Source of the DNA: Straminergon stramineum | Lineage: Eukaryota > Streptophyta > Bryopsida > Hypnales > Calliergonaceae | DNA length: 64,000 nt | Assembly (NCBI GenBank): GCA_963920665.1 | Contig: OY987264.1 | Location: forward strand, 25,214,906 to 25,278,905 | Reading direction: 5' to 3' | In this document: one piece after another, positions 1-12,664 of the stretch | Layout: every line of letters begins with the position of its first letter | How positions within the stretch are numbered: the first letter of the stretch is position 1 | Program-made: the position numbers and the translations under genes | The notes under the pieces: model-generated | What the model saw: only the letters and a program-made list of their open reading frames with translations | Database searches by the model: none | Told to the model about the DNA's origin: nothing

Positions 1-2300
1 CAGGGTGGTGAGTGGTGACCTCAAGTGCCTAAATTGCAGATAGAAAGTCCACTTTGGAAGCTAATACTCCACTACAGAAACTTTCTTTTGTTCGAAAATG
101 TAGGATATGATCTCTTCTCTCTTTTGATCGGCATTTTGCCATCTTCCTTGACGTTTCTTGAATGAGTTATTTCAACTCCCAAGAAGCGGCCATTTTTGGC
201 CATTGGAGCACTTCCGGATTAATGCCGGACATGGTTGAAGAAATTCTCTACGGATCTCTATGGGCTGTCGACTTTTTTCTTCTTCCAGCCCATGCATTAT
301 TGACCTGCACATAAGCACATTATTCCAATTTGATTTCACAGATCTAAGGTATTGTCCTCATATCAACCATGGAATTCATGAATGCTGTCAGTTTAGGGTG
401 CATGAATGCACACTATCTTTGGGTATAGTCTTAAAACCCAGTCTTAATTAGATGTCGGTCCTTTAAATACTACCAATATTTTGGAAATAGTTTCTACAAA
501 CTGAATATTGGTTTAAGGGGACCAAAAAATTAAAGGGACTGATTGTGGAAAACTGTAGATGTTTGAAACATGATGTAAATCCCTTGGACACATCAATAAC
601 TATTGATTTATAGTAAAGGTAGATATTTATATAGTGTGTTATGTCAATTATATAGTATGGGTCCCCTTAATACCCCTATTTAGTGGAGAAGTCTTGAATT
701 TTCTTGTTTGAAGGGGCATTTATTTACTATGTTTATTGGATTGTCTCCTAGTGATATTTTAAAGGTTTAATTTATTGTTTTTATCCCTTAATGAGGGGTT
801 AATCTATAGTTTTCAATAAAATTTGAAATCAAAATAGAAAATTTCTTTCTAAAGTTAAGTACTTGACTATCTATTGAATACTTGTAATTTTCATAGGATT
901 TTCTTTTAAATCAAATTAAAAATTTGATTTAAAAGAAAAACTTATGAAAATTACAAGAATCATGAAGGTATTTTTTAATTATAAAGGATTGAATGTCTAT
1001 TCTATGGACAATTGGAATTTGGTAGGTGATGATGAAGTCAAAAATGAATAGTTGTCACTAAAACTTTGACACAAAATGGAGCCATTCACCCCTTTTGTGG
1101 GAATGAAAAAATTTGATTGGACACTTGGATCAAAAGTTATGCTATCCTAAAATATTTGAGTAGTTTGGGTAATTTTGCCATCTTTTGCAATAATTCTCAT
1201 CTACTTCTAAATTTGACATGCATGTAACTAACATAATATAATATGTAATTTTAAGAAAAAAACTACTTCTAATGCAAAAAATCTCATTCAAAGAAGAGTC
1301 AAAATTCTACTCTAACATTGCCATGCAACTTTGGAATATATATATATATATATAAGTTTTCACCATTTTGATTTCAGATAAAAAATTTCTTTGTTGCACA
1401 AGATATTATTAAAAAATAACAAGTGTGTTACTAGTATACTAGACCTCTTTGTATAGTGGGGTGATTTCAAGTACTGTAGCCCATTTATTTGCTTCTGAAA
1501 TTTTGTAAGTATATACCTAATAAGATGAAGTACTTGATGGTGTTACGTTAGACGTTCAATTTTTTTAAATTAAAAAATTTTACTCCAAGAGAGTTCAAAG
1601 TCTATTGACCCCATTTTGCAATATTGAGAAGAAGTCTTTTTTTCTCACTTCACATTATAATTTTTCAATCTATGTAGTCAAATGGGCTAAAACTTTTTCC
1701 ACATACACATTGTCATCATATTTTCATACAATTTTGTACAAGTAAAGTTTTAAGAAATAGTGTTTTGGCCAATGCACTAAAAAATGATAATTTTTGTCAA
1801 TTAATCTTGAGAAACACACCCTATCCTTCAACGGTCAAAGATTTTTATTTTTCTTATTTTATTCAAGCTATTTTTGATAGGTCATTTTTTGAACTAAAAA
1901 ATGTTACTTTATGAGGTCAAATATACCTATACCTCTTGAATTATAGAGTATTTGTGAAGAAAAGTTCCAAAAGCTATATCATACAAATGTAAGAGAACAC
2001 ATGAATCCACAAACATTCAGATGGATGAAAAAACAAGATTTTGAGTGCTTGGGATGTGTTAGCATTCATCTGTTGCTTGAAATTTGGTCCTTGTGGGGTT
2101 AACTTGTTAACCTGATTGAATTACAATTGATTAGTCTATTATTTTGTGAGAGAGGGAGGGGGAAATTAATGTAAGAAATTAGTTGTCACCACATCATTTT
2201 AGTTTCTGGAAATTGGTACAACTACACTACTACAGTAATATTTCAAGCTCCACCAATTCAAAGCATTTTGGCTTTGGTGAATTGGTGTCCCAAGCACTAG
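1..2300. other. AT-rich intergenic stretch with decayed repeats
   Basis: No convincing coding region; the only ORF here is 63 aa at 260-451 with no recognisable motif. From about 1085 to 2100 the text resembles the copy at 26663-27240: shared phrases include the motif around 'atcaaaagttatgct' and 'aatctcattcaa'. It ends near 2105 with GGTCCTTGTGGGG followed by TTAA, so it is probably a badly decayed TTAA-flanked element. A short AT microsatellite lies at 1336-1354. Confidence 0.4.
881..957. repeat. Near-perfect palindrome (foldback, about 36-nt arms)
   Basis: The sequence starting CTTGTAATTTTCATA reads back as its reverse complement ending TATGAAAATTACAAG, with the centre in AAATTTGATTT. It is purely AT-rich and could be a tiny MITE or a product of inverted duplication. 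No target duplication was recognised. Confidence 0.6.
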
Positions 2301-2354
2301 TGCAGCAAATCAGTGTACCGGCTCACTCCTCCAACTTTTAGCCAGCCTGATCAA

Positions 2355-2400
2355 GAGCTGGGGGAGCTGGGGGAGCTGGGGGAGCTGGGGGAACTGGGGA
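2355..2400 (+). repeat. 9-bp tandem repeat (GAGCTGGGG, five units)
   Basis: Four exact GAGCTGGGG units are followed by one GAACTGGGG. In one frame this reads Glu-Leu-Gly repeats, but the surrounding ORF (2313-2753) has no other protein-like feature, so I treat it as a minisatellite in the 3' flank of the kinase gene. Confidence 0.85.
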
Positions 2401-2744
2401 AGTGGGAAGATCTGGGAGGCTGGAACGATGGTGACTTGGTGATGAGCAGTGGAGTTCTTCCTTTCCAAGATTCCAGCCTCCCTCCTATTCAAGGTCGAGG
2501 CAGGCAATCTTCTCCAGAAGGTTGCAAATTCTCTCGGGAAGTCTTAGGACACTCATTTGATACCAGGGACATTGAATTACAACCTTGCCTCAATTTTATT
2601 AATCAACAGAAACTGTACAGTACAAGCCTACTAAGGCAAGGAACAAAATTCCATGTTTTAAAAACTAGGTTACATTGCCCTGGGCCCCTTGTAACAAATA
2701 AGTGTGGAGAACTGGAGATCATGAAGCCATTAATTAAGCTTCGA

Positions 2745-2833
2745 CAATTATAAGGTAGAGGATCCACTTGACCAGGTCAGTCGGCATTTCAAATTAGCTG
2801 ATATTTGAAATTGGATCCTTTACCTTATAATTG
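2745..2833. repeat. Inverted repeat in kinase 3' flank
   Basis: 21-nt arms (starting CAATTATAAGGTA and ending TACCTTATAATTG) match with one mismatch. A second inner palindrome (ATTTCAAAT...ATTTGAAAT) sits between them. It lies about 300 bp past the kinase stop codon, so it could be in the 3' UTR as an RNA hairpin, or be a small MITE. Confidence 0.6.
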
Positions 2834-3133
2834 TCCAAAGTTTAATACCACTCGATGTCAATGTTGTAAGTGGTATTTCAAATTACAAGGCGTCAAGGAC
2901 CAATTCGAAAACACTTCCGATGCTCAGAACCATTCAAGCTCTACCTTATCCCCAAGTTCCGTGGAACTATTTCCCAAGTCAGGACTTTCTCAAATTGATA
3001 CTTTCCAAATGAGGGTGTTATTACAAAGAATGAAAGTTCAACCTACGTGCCAGTATGCTCCTACGAAACAATGGCAAAAAAATATCATCATTATCTCACT
3101 CCCAATTGAGTGCAGTGCAAATCAGGGCTGGTA

Positions 3134-4435
3134 TCAGGGCTCCTCTGACAACGGATTCTCCAAGTCTTCCAGGGTTTGTATAATTTGGTAGAAGTTGGGG
3201 CGCCGTTCAGGGTTCGCGTTCCAGCAAAGCTCCATCAAATGTCGTAAAGTCGAAGGACAATCCTCCGGAATGCTTGGTCTCGCATTCTTGTTCACCACCG
3301 CATATGCCACCTGGACAGGAGTCATGTCGTGGAACGGCACTTCTCCCGTGACAAGCTCCCACAAAATGATCCCAAAACTGTACACGTCCACTTTCTTCGA
3401 GTAGTGCTGATGGCTAATCATTTCGGGAGCCATCCAGCGGTACGTGCCTGTATCTGCACTCCGTAAATTACACTCGGCTTCCTGACACCCTACCCCAAAA
3501 TCTGTCAATTTGACGTGCAGATCCTCAGTCAGCACGAGATTCTCCGACTTGAGGTCTCGGTGGACGACGCCTTGCGAATGCAAATACGCCATTCCCATGG
3601 CCACATCCAGGGCCATCGACAGGATGGTCTTCATGAACAGGGACCCTGATTCATTCCGATGAAGAAAAGCTCGCAGGGAGCCCCCGGGAACGTACTCCAT
3701 GATGAGACAGCACACCGGTGGTTTCATCGAGGCCGCCATGAACTTCACGATATTGGGGTGATGGAGTTGGGATAAACAATGAACCTCTTGCATGAATTGA
3801 CGCTCCAGCTTGGTCGCAATGGTGGCATCCTCGCAACAATCGAGGCGCAAGAGCTTCACAGCAACCTCCTGGTCTTTGTATTCGCCATGGTAGAGGCGAG
3901 TATGATTACCCGAAGCAAACTTCTGCCCCAGGAAAAGGGAAGACATATCACAGACGTAAGCCTCCGGGACCTCGATTTCCAGATGCGGGGCTTCGGGCTG
4001 CGATACCTCCACGAAGGTCGCCCACGAGGCGGATTTCTTCATATCGGGAAACTTGATTTTCTTGTGCTTAGAGGTGGGAGGACGATCCATGCTGTTAACC
4101 CTCGACAAAGAAGTCTCCCGGTGACTCTGTTTCCCCAACCAGTGAGAGATCCCATGGGCTTCATGGGATTTATCACCGTCGATCTTCTCCCGAGTCTTCT
4201 CCGGAGAGCTTTCCAGCGACCTCGACTTGACCTTCACCTCCATCTCGCTCGAATGGTCGTCGTGGAGTTTCAGCGGTCCTGTGAAATGAGGCCCGAGCGG
4301 AATCGTCTTCGTCTTGTGCCCCGCGAAGAAGGGCAAACGATGATGAAATCCGCGGCCGCCGAAGTGCAAGATTCCATGTCGTGTCGACGGATGCACTGGC
4401 TCCGTGATCGTCAATTTTTCACGGTGCTTCGCCAT
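3134..4435 (-). CDS. Raf-like serine/threonine protein kinase, HT1-like
   Basis: Single-exon gene of 433 aa, a cytosolic Raf-like MAPKKK-family (group C) kinase. The N-terminal 160 residues are basic and low-complexity with no known domain. The kinase domain spans about 165-425. Visible motifs are a variant glycine loop (ASGNHTRLYHG), VAVK with the catalytic lysine at about 194, HRDLKSEN with the catalytic Asp at about 294, DFG at about 312, TGTYRWMAPE in the activation segment, and DVYSFGIILWEL. The variant glycine loop and the WMAPE motif are typical of plant HT1 relatives, which act in CO2, stomatal and stress signalling; that role is not shown here. The open frame runs four codons further upstream to a TTG, but the ATG at 4435 (GAG ATG GCG, good context) is the likely start. 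Nothing is visibly broken. A possible AATAAA on the minus strand lies at 2595-2600. Confidence 0.9.
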   Translation of the reverse strand: MAKHREKLTITEPVHPSTRHGILHFGGRGFHHRLPFFAGHKTKTIPLGPHFTGPLKLHDDHSSEMEVKVKSRSLESSPEKTREKIDGDKSHEAHGISHWLGKQSHRETSLSRVNSMDRPPTSKHKKIKFPDMKKSASWATFVEVSQPEAPHLEIEVPEAYVCDMSSLFLGQKFASGNHTRLYHGEYKDQEVAVKLLRLDCCEDATIATKLERQFMQEVHCLSQLHHPNIVKFMAASMKPPVCCLIMEYVPGGSLRAFLHRNESGSLFMKTILSMALDVAMGMAYLHSQGVVHRDLKSENLVLTEDLHVKLTDFGVGCQEAECNLRSADTGTYRWMAPEMISHQHYSKKVDVYSFGIILWELVTGEVPFHDMTPVQVAYAVVNKNARPSIPEDCPSTLRHLMELCWNANPERRPNFYQIIQTLEDLENPLSEEP

Positions 4436-5650
4436 CTCGAAACTCAAGCGGTAAGGTTTGAAACGGAGCTCCGGATATCACGTTATACCCTCAAGAACAT
4501 CGGTCCTCTCGAAACCTCACAACCGCGGATCTCGAGCTATGAGTACGCCGACACACCCGAAATGAAACTCTCCAAAATTCAGTCTATACGAAAGTCGTTA
4601 TAAGTTCACGACGCAGGCTATCTTCTCCGTCTCGTCACCAACTCCATCATCACCGTCTTCCATAACCCTAAACCCCTCTCACTGTTCCCCCCATCCGTGA
4701 CCTCACAATCTTGACATGCCAACAACTCAGATCTCTCACGTCTCTACACCAGCAACAACACAATCGTTTATAGAAGCACGTCAATCCTCTCACAAGCAAC
4801 GATTCCACTACTTATATACAGAACACCCTGCACAGGCACACGCTTGCAAGAAACTCGAGGCTCCGTCTGGCGCTCCTTGTAAGTCGTATTCCACAAACAA
4901 TCGATCGTGCGAGGGCTGCTACTTCAACTACTCATTCCACAAGCCGCCATCCCCAGTTGCCAAAGAGGAAGAAAAGAAGCTGCTCGTGCACGACCTCCGC
5001 CCGGCCTCATCGATAACCGGCAAAGCGAAAATTCATGCAAGCTTCGCAACAGTCTGCACCACTTGCTGGGTCAAAACGTCGCTTCCCCAAAAAACCGCGC
5101 ATAATGGTGGCTGGCATAAAATATTATTTCTCGGTTTCTCCTCCAAATCCTGAATCCTCTCTAAGTTACCCCAACACGGAAACTGCAACTGTAACTGTGA
5201 AGAGATTCGTGACCTGCTCTGAAATCAACCACTCGGCAGTTTTGAAACTCCGCTGCGGTGGCATCGTTCTGAATAATCCTTCCGTGGAATCGATAGACAT
5301 TGAAGGCCGAAATACGCGCGTTCGTTACCACGTGGCCATCTCCGCTTTGGAAGTTTCGTCACCGCAAATTTCGTACCTCTCGAGCAATTGGATTTCGCCA
5401 CACTGCGCGTGCAATTCTAGACGAATCCCGTCGTCGTAGAAGGTGCGGCATCAATGGATCATCCTTCACGGCTAAATTCACAGCACAGGGGGACTGCTTC
5501 TGCTGTTGCAATTATTACGAGGTCAGCGGGTGAAGGAGCGGCGAGCTGCGACGTTCAAGTCACCGGCATCGCTTGCGGTACATCCGACAGTCGGTAACAC
5601 GGATTTCAAATTTTGCAAACAGGAAAGTCGGAAGGAGAAGAAGAAAAAGA
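4436..5650 (-). promoter_or_regulatory. GC-rich leader and promoter region of the Raf-like kinase
   Basis: Composition stays gene-like upstream of the kinase start, then drops sharply to AT-rich DNA after about 5650. On the minus strand there are two TATA-like boxes, TATAAA at 4768-4773 and TATATAAG at 4811-4818. These would give a 5' UTR of roughly 300-350 nt. The plus-strand ORFs here (4716-5153, 5035-5439) show no recognisable motif and are probably chance. Confidence 0.4.
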
Positions 5651-8587
5651 AGAACTCCGCGTGAAATAAGAGTCTGTCTATCTTGGGTCCCACCTGAAAT
5701 TAATATTCATAGAAAGTTAGAATTTTTGTGAGGGATATTACTTTACCTCCTTAATTGCTCTATGCTCTATTTGTAGGGTTTCGTAATAGCATCATTTGAG
5801 TGAATGTTTTGTTTTTTAATTGCTCTTTAATTTTTAGCATATCACACATTGGTGTATATATATATCACTTGGACAAACTAGTAAATGTGAACATGAAAAT
5901 GTGAAAATAAAAATATAATAATTATAAATATTGTGATTTATACTTGGGATAGAAATACAAAAGTAGGAGTGACTTCTAATTTCACCTAAAAATAAAAGGT
6001 AGAGAGATATTCAAGGCGGAATCGCTATTAAGGATTGATCACAAACATGCAAGATATAGGATGGATAAGAGACTTACATTTTGTTTAGCAATATATAATA
6101 AACAAGACCCAAAGAAAAGGCCCACATCTAGTATAGGATGGATAAGAATTTTTGATTGAAATGTGATAATCTAGAGGATAACAAGCTTGAAAAGGTTTAA
6201 GACTCAATAACTAAACTTCATTCGAGTCCTCTTTGATTTAGAGCCCCCATATTGGCCTTAAAAATTGACATGCATCTTACCCTTCCTTAAACAATTGAAA
6301 TTTTTTCAAGGCTATCCTCTAAAAATAATGAATAATAAGATAAAGTATCTTAAGGAAGGGTGAAATTAGTTGTTCATGTTATGGATACCTCTCATAGAAT
6401 TATTGAACAAAGATCTTTTTCTAGAATTTTCGCATGTACATAATCTCAAGAAGAATATTAACAAGACTTCATTGAGCCTTGAAGCAATACTTTTTTCAAA
6501 TGTAATTTGAAGTCTAAGTTCTAGATGATCTAAACTTGGTGACCAAAACTTTTATATTTTAAAGGATGTGAAGGGTATTAGAGGTAGAAGATTTTGTCAA
6601 GATGTTAGATGATGTGGCATTTAGTATTAGAATGCATTAGTGTGTTATTACTGGACTAAGATGGTTTCTTTTGCCCATGTTGTGGTTTTAAGAAGTCCTT
6701 AGTCATTTACCCCCTAAAAGCCCAAAAGAATTTGGACAAAACACAAATGTGTTATAAAATATAAGTTCTACAACTTTTTGGAAGTGTGAATCAAAAAAGA
6801 TAATGTTCAGCATAAAAAATACAAGTGTCCTTAGAGTCAAAATTATACAATTATTTTTAGACTCTCTTCAAAAACTCACCAAAAAAACAATTTTTATCTT
6901 TAACATTTGAATTTTTTTTTATTGGTCAAACTTGTGGTTTCTATTGATTGTGAAAAAATGCATAAGATCTAGTAATGAGAATATCAACACTTTCTTTTAA
7001 ATAGTAAAATTTTCAACACTATGCAAATTCTAAACGATTTGTGCTATTTTCCTTAAAACTTTTGCTTGATTGTAGCCATCTTAGTTTTGAAAATTAAAAT
7101 TGAAAGACCATCCAATCTAATTTGCACCAAAGAAAATTGAAAGAAAATTTTTACTACTCAAAAATGTTTCCCAAAGCTGAGTAGCAACCATAAAATGGTC
7201 ATTTGAGCAGTTAGAGGTTAAGAATCCAATGTAGAAGTTGACTCTTTATTCTTGTCAAATAGGGGTTGGGGTAATTAGACTTGACTAGTTTTCTTGACTT
7301 GCCATCCTTACTCAAGTGAGAAACTAAAAATTTGTACATAAGTAATCAAGCAACTTTCACTCCACCAAGGGAGAATCTAATTGAATTGCACATGCATCAA
7401 AGAGAAAACTCAAAGTTATGATATAATAGGAGATATTAGATGTAAGAGCTAATTTATCAAATTCATTGCAAGTCAATATATTTTTATCTCTAAAATCCTA
7501 GAGATAATATATTGACTCTTAAAAGAAGACAATTATCAATATCTTTTTTTATTCTTTTTCCTTCACTACCTTTGAGTGTGTGAAATGAAGTTTGAAATAT
7601 TAGTGCATTGAATGATTTTCAAGTTGTACATTATACTTGTCAATTCTACATAAGAATTTATATGTAATAGAAATTGGGATGGGTAAAAATCCACTATTGA
7701 CAAATCTACACCAAAAAATCATAGTAGACCATGGATGAATGTCTTGTCTTGTTATTTCTATGTACATACTAACCAATTGGAATAAAAAGACAAACCATGG
7801 TCTACAATGTAAATTGTTTAGTAGAAAATTGAATTATCAATCCAATGGTGAATGTTATATTATTTCTATGTACATAATACCAAACTCAATATAGATATCT
7901 AACTTTTAAAGGATTAATACAAGGGTCATTTTTCACTACATCTTATGTTCCAAGTCTCGCCAAATTCTCAAAATTTAATTTGTAGAAAGTCAAAAAATTG
8001 GGATTTTAGGCTTTGTACTATGTCCGAAGGCCCAAAGCATTTCAAAATGCCTGGATGGTATTAAGTTTGGGAGGTTTGGGCAATAAAGAAGTGGGACTTT
8101 TGTTAGAGCCTTAGTTCAATTTAGCAAAAAGAGAGGTCCAACTCATACTCCAAGTCCCATATTGTTTTGTTTACAAGAAGAATAACACTAATTCAACCAT
8201 CTTCGTGAGTTGATTTAGCAATCTATCCATTGTGAGTTCCATGCTCAAAGTGGGCTAAAAATGGAATTTCTAACTTTTTGACCCATTTTTGGATAAACAT
8301 TTTCAATAAAACTATTATACATGAGAAAACTTGAAATTTGCAGTTTAGACTTTGATCTTTATACTATTAAGCTCTAAGTCTCTCACATAATAATCTATTC
8401 TTCACCTTCTACAACCCAAGAAAATCAAGACTTGGCTTTCAAGAGAGACTTAGAGAGACAAGACTTGGGACATAGTGTGAAACAACCCCAATGCTCTCCT
8501 TTGTAATTGACCTCTAAAGCAAATCCATGGTGGGCGTTCATTGCTATTTTGTAATAGAGAACTTTCACTATTGACTTGTTGTAGAGA
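5651..8587. other. AT-rich intergenic DNA, no gene seen
   Basis: No ORF of 60 codons or more is present. A small palindrome lies at 7472-7516 (GTCAATATAT...ATATATTGAC). The stretch around 7690-7870 repeats internally (a phrase beginning 'atttctatgtaca' occurs twice) and has a weak relative near 14050-14160. A possible decayed TTAA-type terminus (CCCCCTAAAAG) lies near 6710. Confidence 0.4.
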
Positions 8588-9400
8588 TCAATTATACAGG
8601 GTTAGTTCCCTTGAGGATGGCCTCCCTTCATATCGCCCGGGAAATGGGTCTTCTCCGGGCAGTGCAATTGGGGTGAATACTACATGACGTGGGCGCCTCG
8701 AATTGGATCCGCGCCAGCCGAGGCGCCCCCATGAAGCTGCGATAGCGCCACACGTTATGCGTAGGACTCGACGGAGTCGGTGCCAGGAGGTGGCGACGAG
8801 CCGACGAAAGTCCCCCTTCGGGAGGCGGGCCACGGCTTTCGTGGTGGTGCTACCTGCTGCGACTTGTTCGTTGGCTGTGTGTTGTCGAAAGTGCGCGGTA
8901 GAAAGATTTATGTCACACCCCAACAATTCAACCCAATCAGTTGAAGGCGACTTTGGACTGGGGAGCGTCACACGTGGTCACCATTGCAATCGCACCATCC
9001 CTTGTACTCCTTCTTCAACGCCACGTCCGAGCAACCCATTCTCCCGACTCTCCACGAGCATAAAGTGCATGATTCGCAGCTACAGGGACATGGGTGAAAC
9101 CCTACTTCAGTTGTTTACCCAAATCTCGTCTCCGGCGGTCCTTGACCCTACGCCTACCTGTCGGTTTGTTCTATTCTCATCTCCGGCCCCGACCCTAATA
9201 TGGTTCTGGCGTTAGCAACCATAACCTTGCGGTGAGCTTTCTTGATTCTGATCTTTTCATTCTGGTGAGTTTTCCTATCCACCGCTATTGGAAATTTGGA
9301 AGTGAAGAATCGTAGGCAGATCTTTGTTCGTATGTCGGCTCTGGTTTCAGTTAGTGCGGCATAGCTGTGTGAGTTCATGATTTGGAGAGAAGTATGTGGA
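8588..9400 (+). promoter_or_regulatory. Orphan GC-rich island resembling a gene 5' end
   Basis: An abrupt 0.8-kb GC-rich island in AT-rich DNA, similar in composition to the leaders of the two long kinase genes. It contains a G-box CACGTG at 8971-8976 and other ACGT cores. A short open start, ATGGTTCTGG, at 9200 is followed by a good donor, GCG/GTGAGC, at 9232. I could not find a matching downstream exon, and the overlapping ORFs (8588-8971 minus, 8703-9215 plus) match nothing I recognise. It could be a first exon of a long-intron gene, a non-coding RNA promoter, or a relic. Confidence 0.35.
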
Positions 9401-9414
9401 TCTTACTTATTGGC

Positions 9415-9600
9415 GTGGGGGGTCCTTATGACATAGCTTGAATGCGTGATTAGGGTGCTGCCGTCCATGATAGTGTGGGAGGTGCGTTGCAGTCGATGAT
9501 GATTTAGTATGAATTCGTGATTAGTTTGTCGCAGTCATGCAATGCAGTCGATGATGATATAGTTTGAATGCGGGATTAGTGTGCTGCAGTCAATGAGAGG
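9415..9600 (+). repeat. Degenerate tandem repeat
   Basis: Variants of 'ttgaatgcgtgattag' followed by 'gcagtcgatgatgat' recur about three times with spacers of 50-60 bp. This sits directly downstream of the orphan GC-rich island. Confidence 0.5.
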
Positions 9601-9650
9601 GTGGCTGAAGATTCTAGATTTTCCTTTTAAAAGATTCTAAATAGCAAGGT

Positions 9651-10698
9651 TTATCCCTAAAGTTCCAGTGTTCCCATGGGGGACAAATGAAAGTTTGGGT
9701 AGGTTCCTTTGATCTCAAATTTTGTCATCATTTTTTTCATTTTTTTTTTAAAGATAGTAAAACACATTAGCTTTGGGGGAATATGATTTTTATTTCAATG
9801 GGTGCTCAAGAGCAAAAGTTATGCCATCCCAAGCACAAATTTCAACTCACTAGGTAGCAAAAGAAACCCACAAAACTTGAAATTTTAAATTTTAAAATTT
9901 GTTTCTTATAGGTTATAAATTTGTCTACATGGAAAGCATTGGTTCATTCCATTTGGATAAGTGATGAGAAAGTTATGGAGCATCTTATTGTGTGGGCAAT
10001 TAGAGCATGTTCTTGGGAAAATAATATATTCCTTCTATCTCAAAATAAATTTGTGGTTTCTAGTAGGAAACTGTAGAAGTATCATAGATTTATCTTGAAA
10101 CAAAGGAACTACTAGATTTGTTATTGAGATCAATTTTCACATTTTTCCAAACATAAAAGTTCCACACAAAAAATTTCCATAGGGTTAACTTTGATTGTTA
10201 GAACAATCTCACCATGGAGAAGTTAGTGTGTTTTAATTCCATCTTAGAGTTGTTAACAACATAGTTTTTCCCTCTATTTTGTACTTGCTTCTATTTAACA
10301 ATTTTTTAAAGCATGAAAATCACTTCTTTTTTTGAATTTTTTTCCTACTCTCAATTCAATTCTTTCATGATAAATTTTTTTTGATGCAAAATCTGAAATG
10401 CAAAAATTAAGTTCAAGAGGATTTAATGTTCTATAAACTACTTTGTAGTTTGCCACAATGCCAAAGAACAGGCTTTCTTCATTTTGAGTGCAAATATCCT
10501 ACAATCTGTGTGGTCAAAGTTTTTGAAAAAATTTACACACATTTTTGTACTAGTCTATTGCAAGATCCTAAAATTAGATATGAAAATTAAAAAATATAAA
10601 TATAAATGAAAAACAATACTAAAATTGCTCTTTGCACTAGAAATGTCAGTTATGAGCAGTTTCTGACAAATAAAAGGCCTTGGGACTTTGGGAAATAG
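9651..10698 (+). mobile_element. Decayed TTAA-type TIR element
   Basis: The left end, TATCCCTAAAGTTCCAGTG, is followed by the subterminal hairpin (GTTCCC...GGGGAC) and a GGTAGGTTCC motif. The right end, GGCCTTGGGACTTTGGGAAA, aligns with the family consensus GGCCTTGGTCCTTTAGGGG. The TTAA flanks have mutated. The interior has no coding capacity. Confidence 0.5.
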
Positions 10699-12462
10699 GA
10701 TTTAGAGATTCATATTTTTACTTCTCTGGTACTGGGTTTCTCTCTCAATCTTTCTCCTGTAAAATGAGCAGAGGAACAGGGAGTCTTGCTTGCATTTGCC
10801 ACTGTCTCCATTTACGGCAACCGAGTTATGTTGAACTCCAGAAATCACATGGTTTCTTACAGGGATCACCTAGATGAACTAGAAATTGATGTACGGAATT
10901 GGTGAGCCATTGCATTGCAACCTCTGTCAAAACGTCACTGCTGGTAAAGTAACAATATCACTGATTTATAAAACATCTCACTATCTTATTTGCAGTTGCC
11001 ATGAAAGTTGAACATTACTCTTTCGCATTGCACAGAATGATATTGGGTTTCAGATCTTGAGGATAGGCGGGAGGGAGTGACCCATCACAGCAGTCTTCAA
11101 TAGAGACACTTTGAAAACTCCATGTGGTGATTCCCATGTTTTGAGGCTACGGAACGAGAGAACTAGTCATTGCTCTTACAACCAAGATGAAACCTGCGAA
11201 AATGAATACCTAAGTAGAGCAGATGGGAAACAAATTCAAAATTGACCATTTCAACATCCGCACCCAAAATTGCTATGTCTCCATCCACCATGGAAACCTC
11301 TCATAAGTGGGTTTCAAAACCTTATTGAGCACACCTTGAAATAGACTATTGACGAACGGATGAGTAGTCAAGAACGCCTTCAACTACCAAATATTGGAAG
11401 ATCCCCACTTAAGCTTTCAAGGTAACTAACGACTGATGTTCAATGACTGTAGTTACACCGATTGAAGAAAAACTGAAACATGCGTCATTGAATTCAACAC
11501 TGCCATTTCCAAACTGAAAGAAATGGGTACGCCATCTGCCACACCAAGACAGCCATTTGTGCATTCCCATTCTTTGTTGAAGTGCTTCACCATCGATGAT
11601 GTAACATCCAACAAAATCTGAAACCCGTTATTCTAGAATGCATCTTCTTCTACTCCGAAGTCGAACTTCTCAAATGACCTCATTCGAATTCCACAAGCAT
11701 AAACCCTAAACCCGAATAGTTCACCCTCAGGAACGGAGCTCTCATCGTCCACTCCCTACCAATTCCAAGGCTGCAAAATAACACATAAAAGCTGATTGAA
11801 AAAAACCGTTCAGAGCGAGTAATGGATCCACTGAGTGGTTTTGTAAATGCATGCTTCCGTATTGTCTGCAGGCACTCGACCATGCCTGGATCATGTCGAG
11901 TTCTGAACTCGGCACTAGATAGAATACTAAAGTAAGGGAATCTCTTACCGTACCACCACGAGTTGATGAGATTCACGACAAGGCGAAGAAGACAGCGGCA
12001 TCACTCACAAGTTATTACATGTCATTTAGGGTTTTAGAATCCTCCCAGGCTCCGACACTATCGGCTAACTAAATTTTAACTGTGACGACATTGCAGGAGT
12101 AGTTATAGATGTCTATTTGACTCCATTGCCCATCAATGCTTGCAGAGTGGGAGGCCTGTGATCGAGTCTTTGTTATGCTGCATTCCTGTTCTTGCCTAAC
12201 TCCAGAAATTGAACCGAATGCATATCAAGAAACCTTTACTTGGCACAACCTTACTGAGGAGGAGTGACAAAATGGAAGATGAAGCACAATAATGTTATTA
12301 CTTGCGAATTTTAGCCAAGTGCCTACTTGAAATAGAAAATGCCTGTTATAATAGCCAAATTTGCTATGCAACATGATGGTCTTTAGTATCATCCAAACAT
12401 CACCCACTATTATTACACAAGTATCAAAGAAAGTAAATTATAAAATTAATCTTCCTTACTAT
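10699..12462. other. Moderate-GC stretch without assignable gene
   Basis: Composition between 10700 and 12100 is higher in GC than the surrounding DNA. The longest ORF (11680-11976, minus, 98 aa) shows no recognisable motif. It may be decayed exon material, possibly connected with the orphan island at 8.6-9.4 kb, but I cannot support a gene model. Confidence 0.25.
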
Positions 12463-12664
12463 CACTACAAGAGAAAGGTGTGTTTTAAGTATAGTCCTAG
12501 TAGTACAGTCTTTTAAGTAATGACCTAGAGGAGTCTTTTAAGTAAAACTTTCTTGAAAATACATATATTTTCACGAAAATTTTACTTAAAAGACTCCTCT
12601 AGGTCATTACTTAAAAGACTGTACTACTAGGACTATACTTAACACACACCTTTCTCTTATATCA
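12463..12664. mobile_element. CACTA-ended foldback MITE
   Basis: Almost the whole 202 bp is a hairpin. Arms begin CACTACAAGAGAAAGG and contain AAGTATAGTCCTAG and ACTCCTCTAGGTCATTAC on both strands. The right terminus is mutated (CTTATATCA instead of CTTGTAGTG), and no clean target duplication remains. Its closest relative in the window is 24881-25069. Confidence 0.75.

Noticed and set aside
2313..2753. 146-aa ORF with Glu-Leu-Gly repeats
   Set aside because: The repeats come from a 9-bp minisatellite; the rest has no domain and lies in the 3' flank of the kinase gene.
3779..4603. 274-aa plus-strand ORF opposite the Raf-like kinase
   Set aside because: It is the antisense shadow of the kinase, which has full catalytic motifs on the other strand.
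8588..8971. 127-aa minus ORF in the orphan GC island
   Set aside because: GC-rich DNA gives long chance ORFs on both strands here; no motif favours this one.
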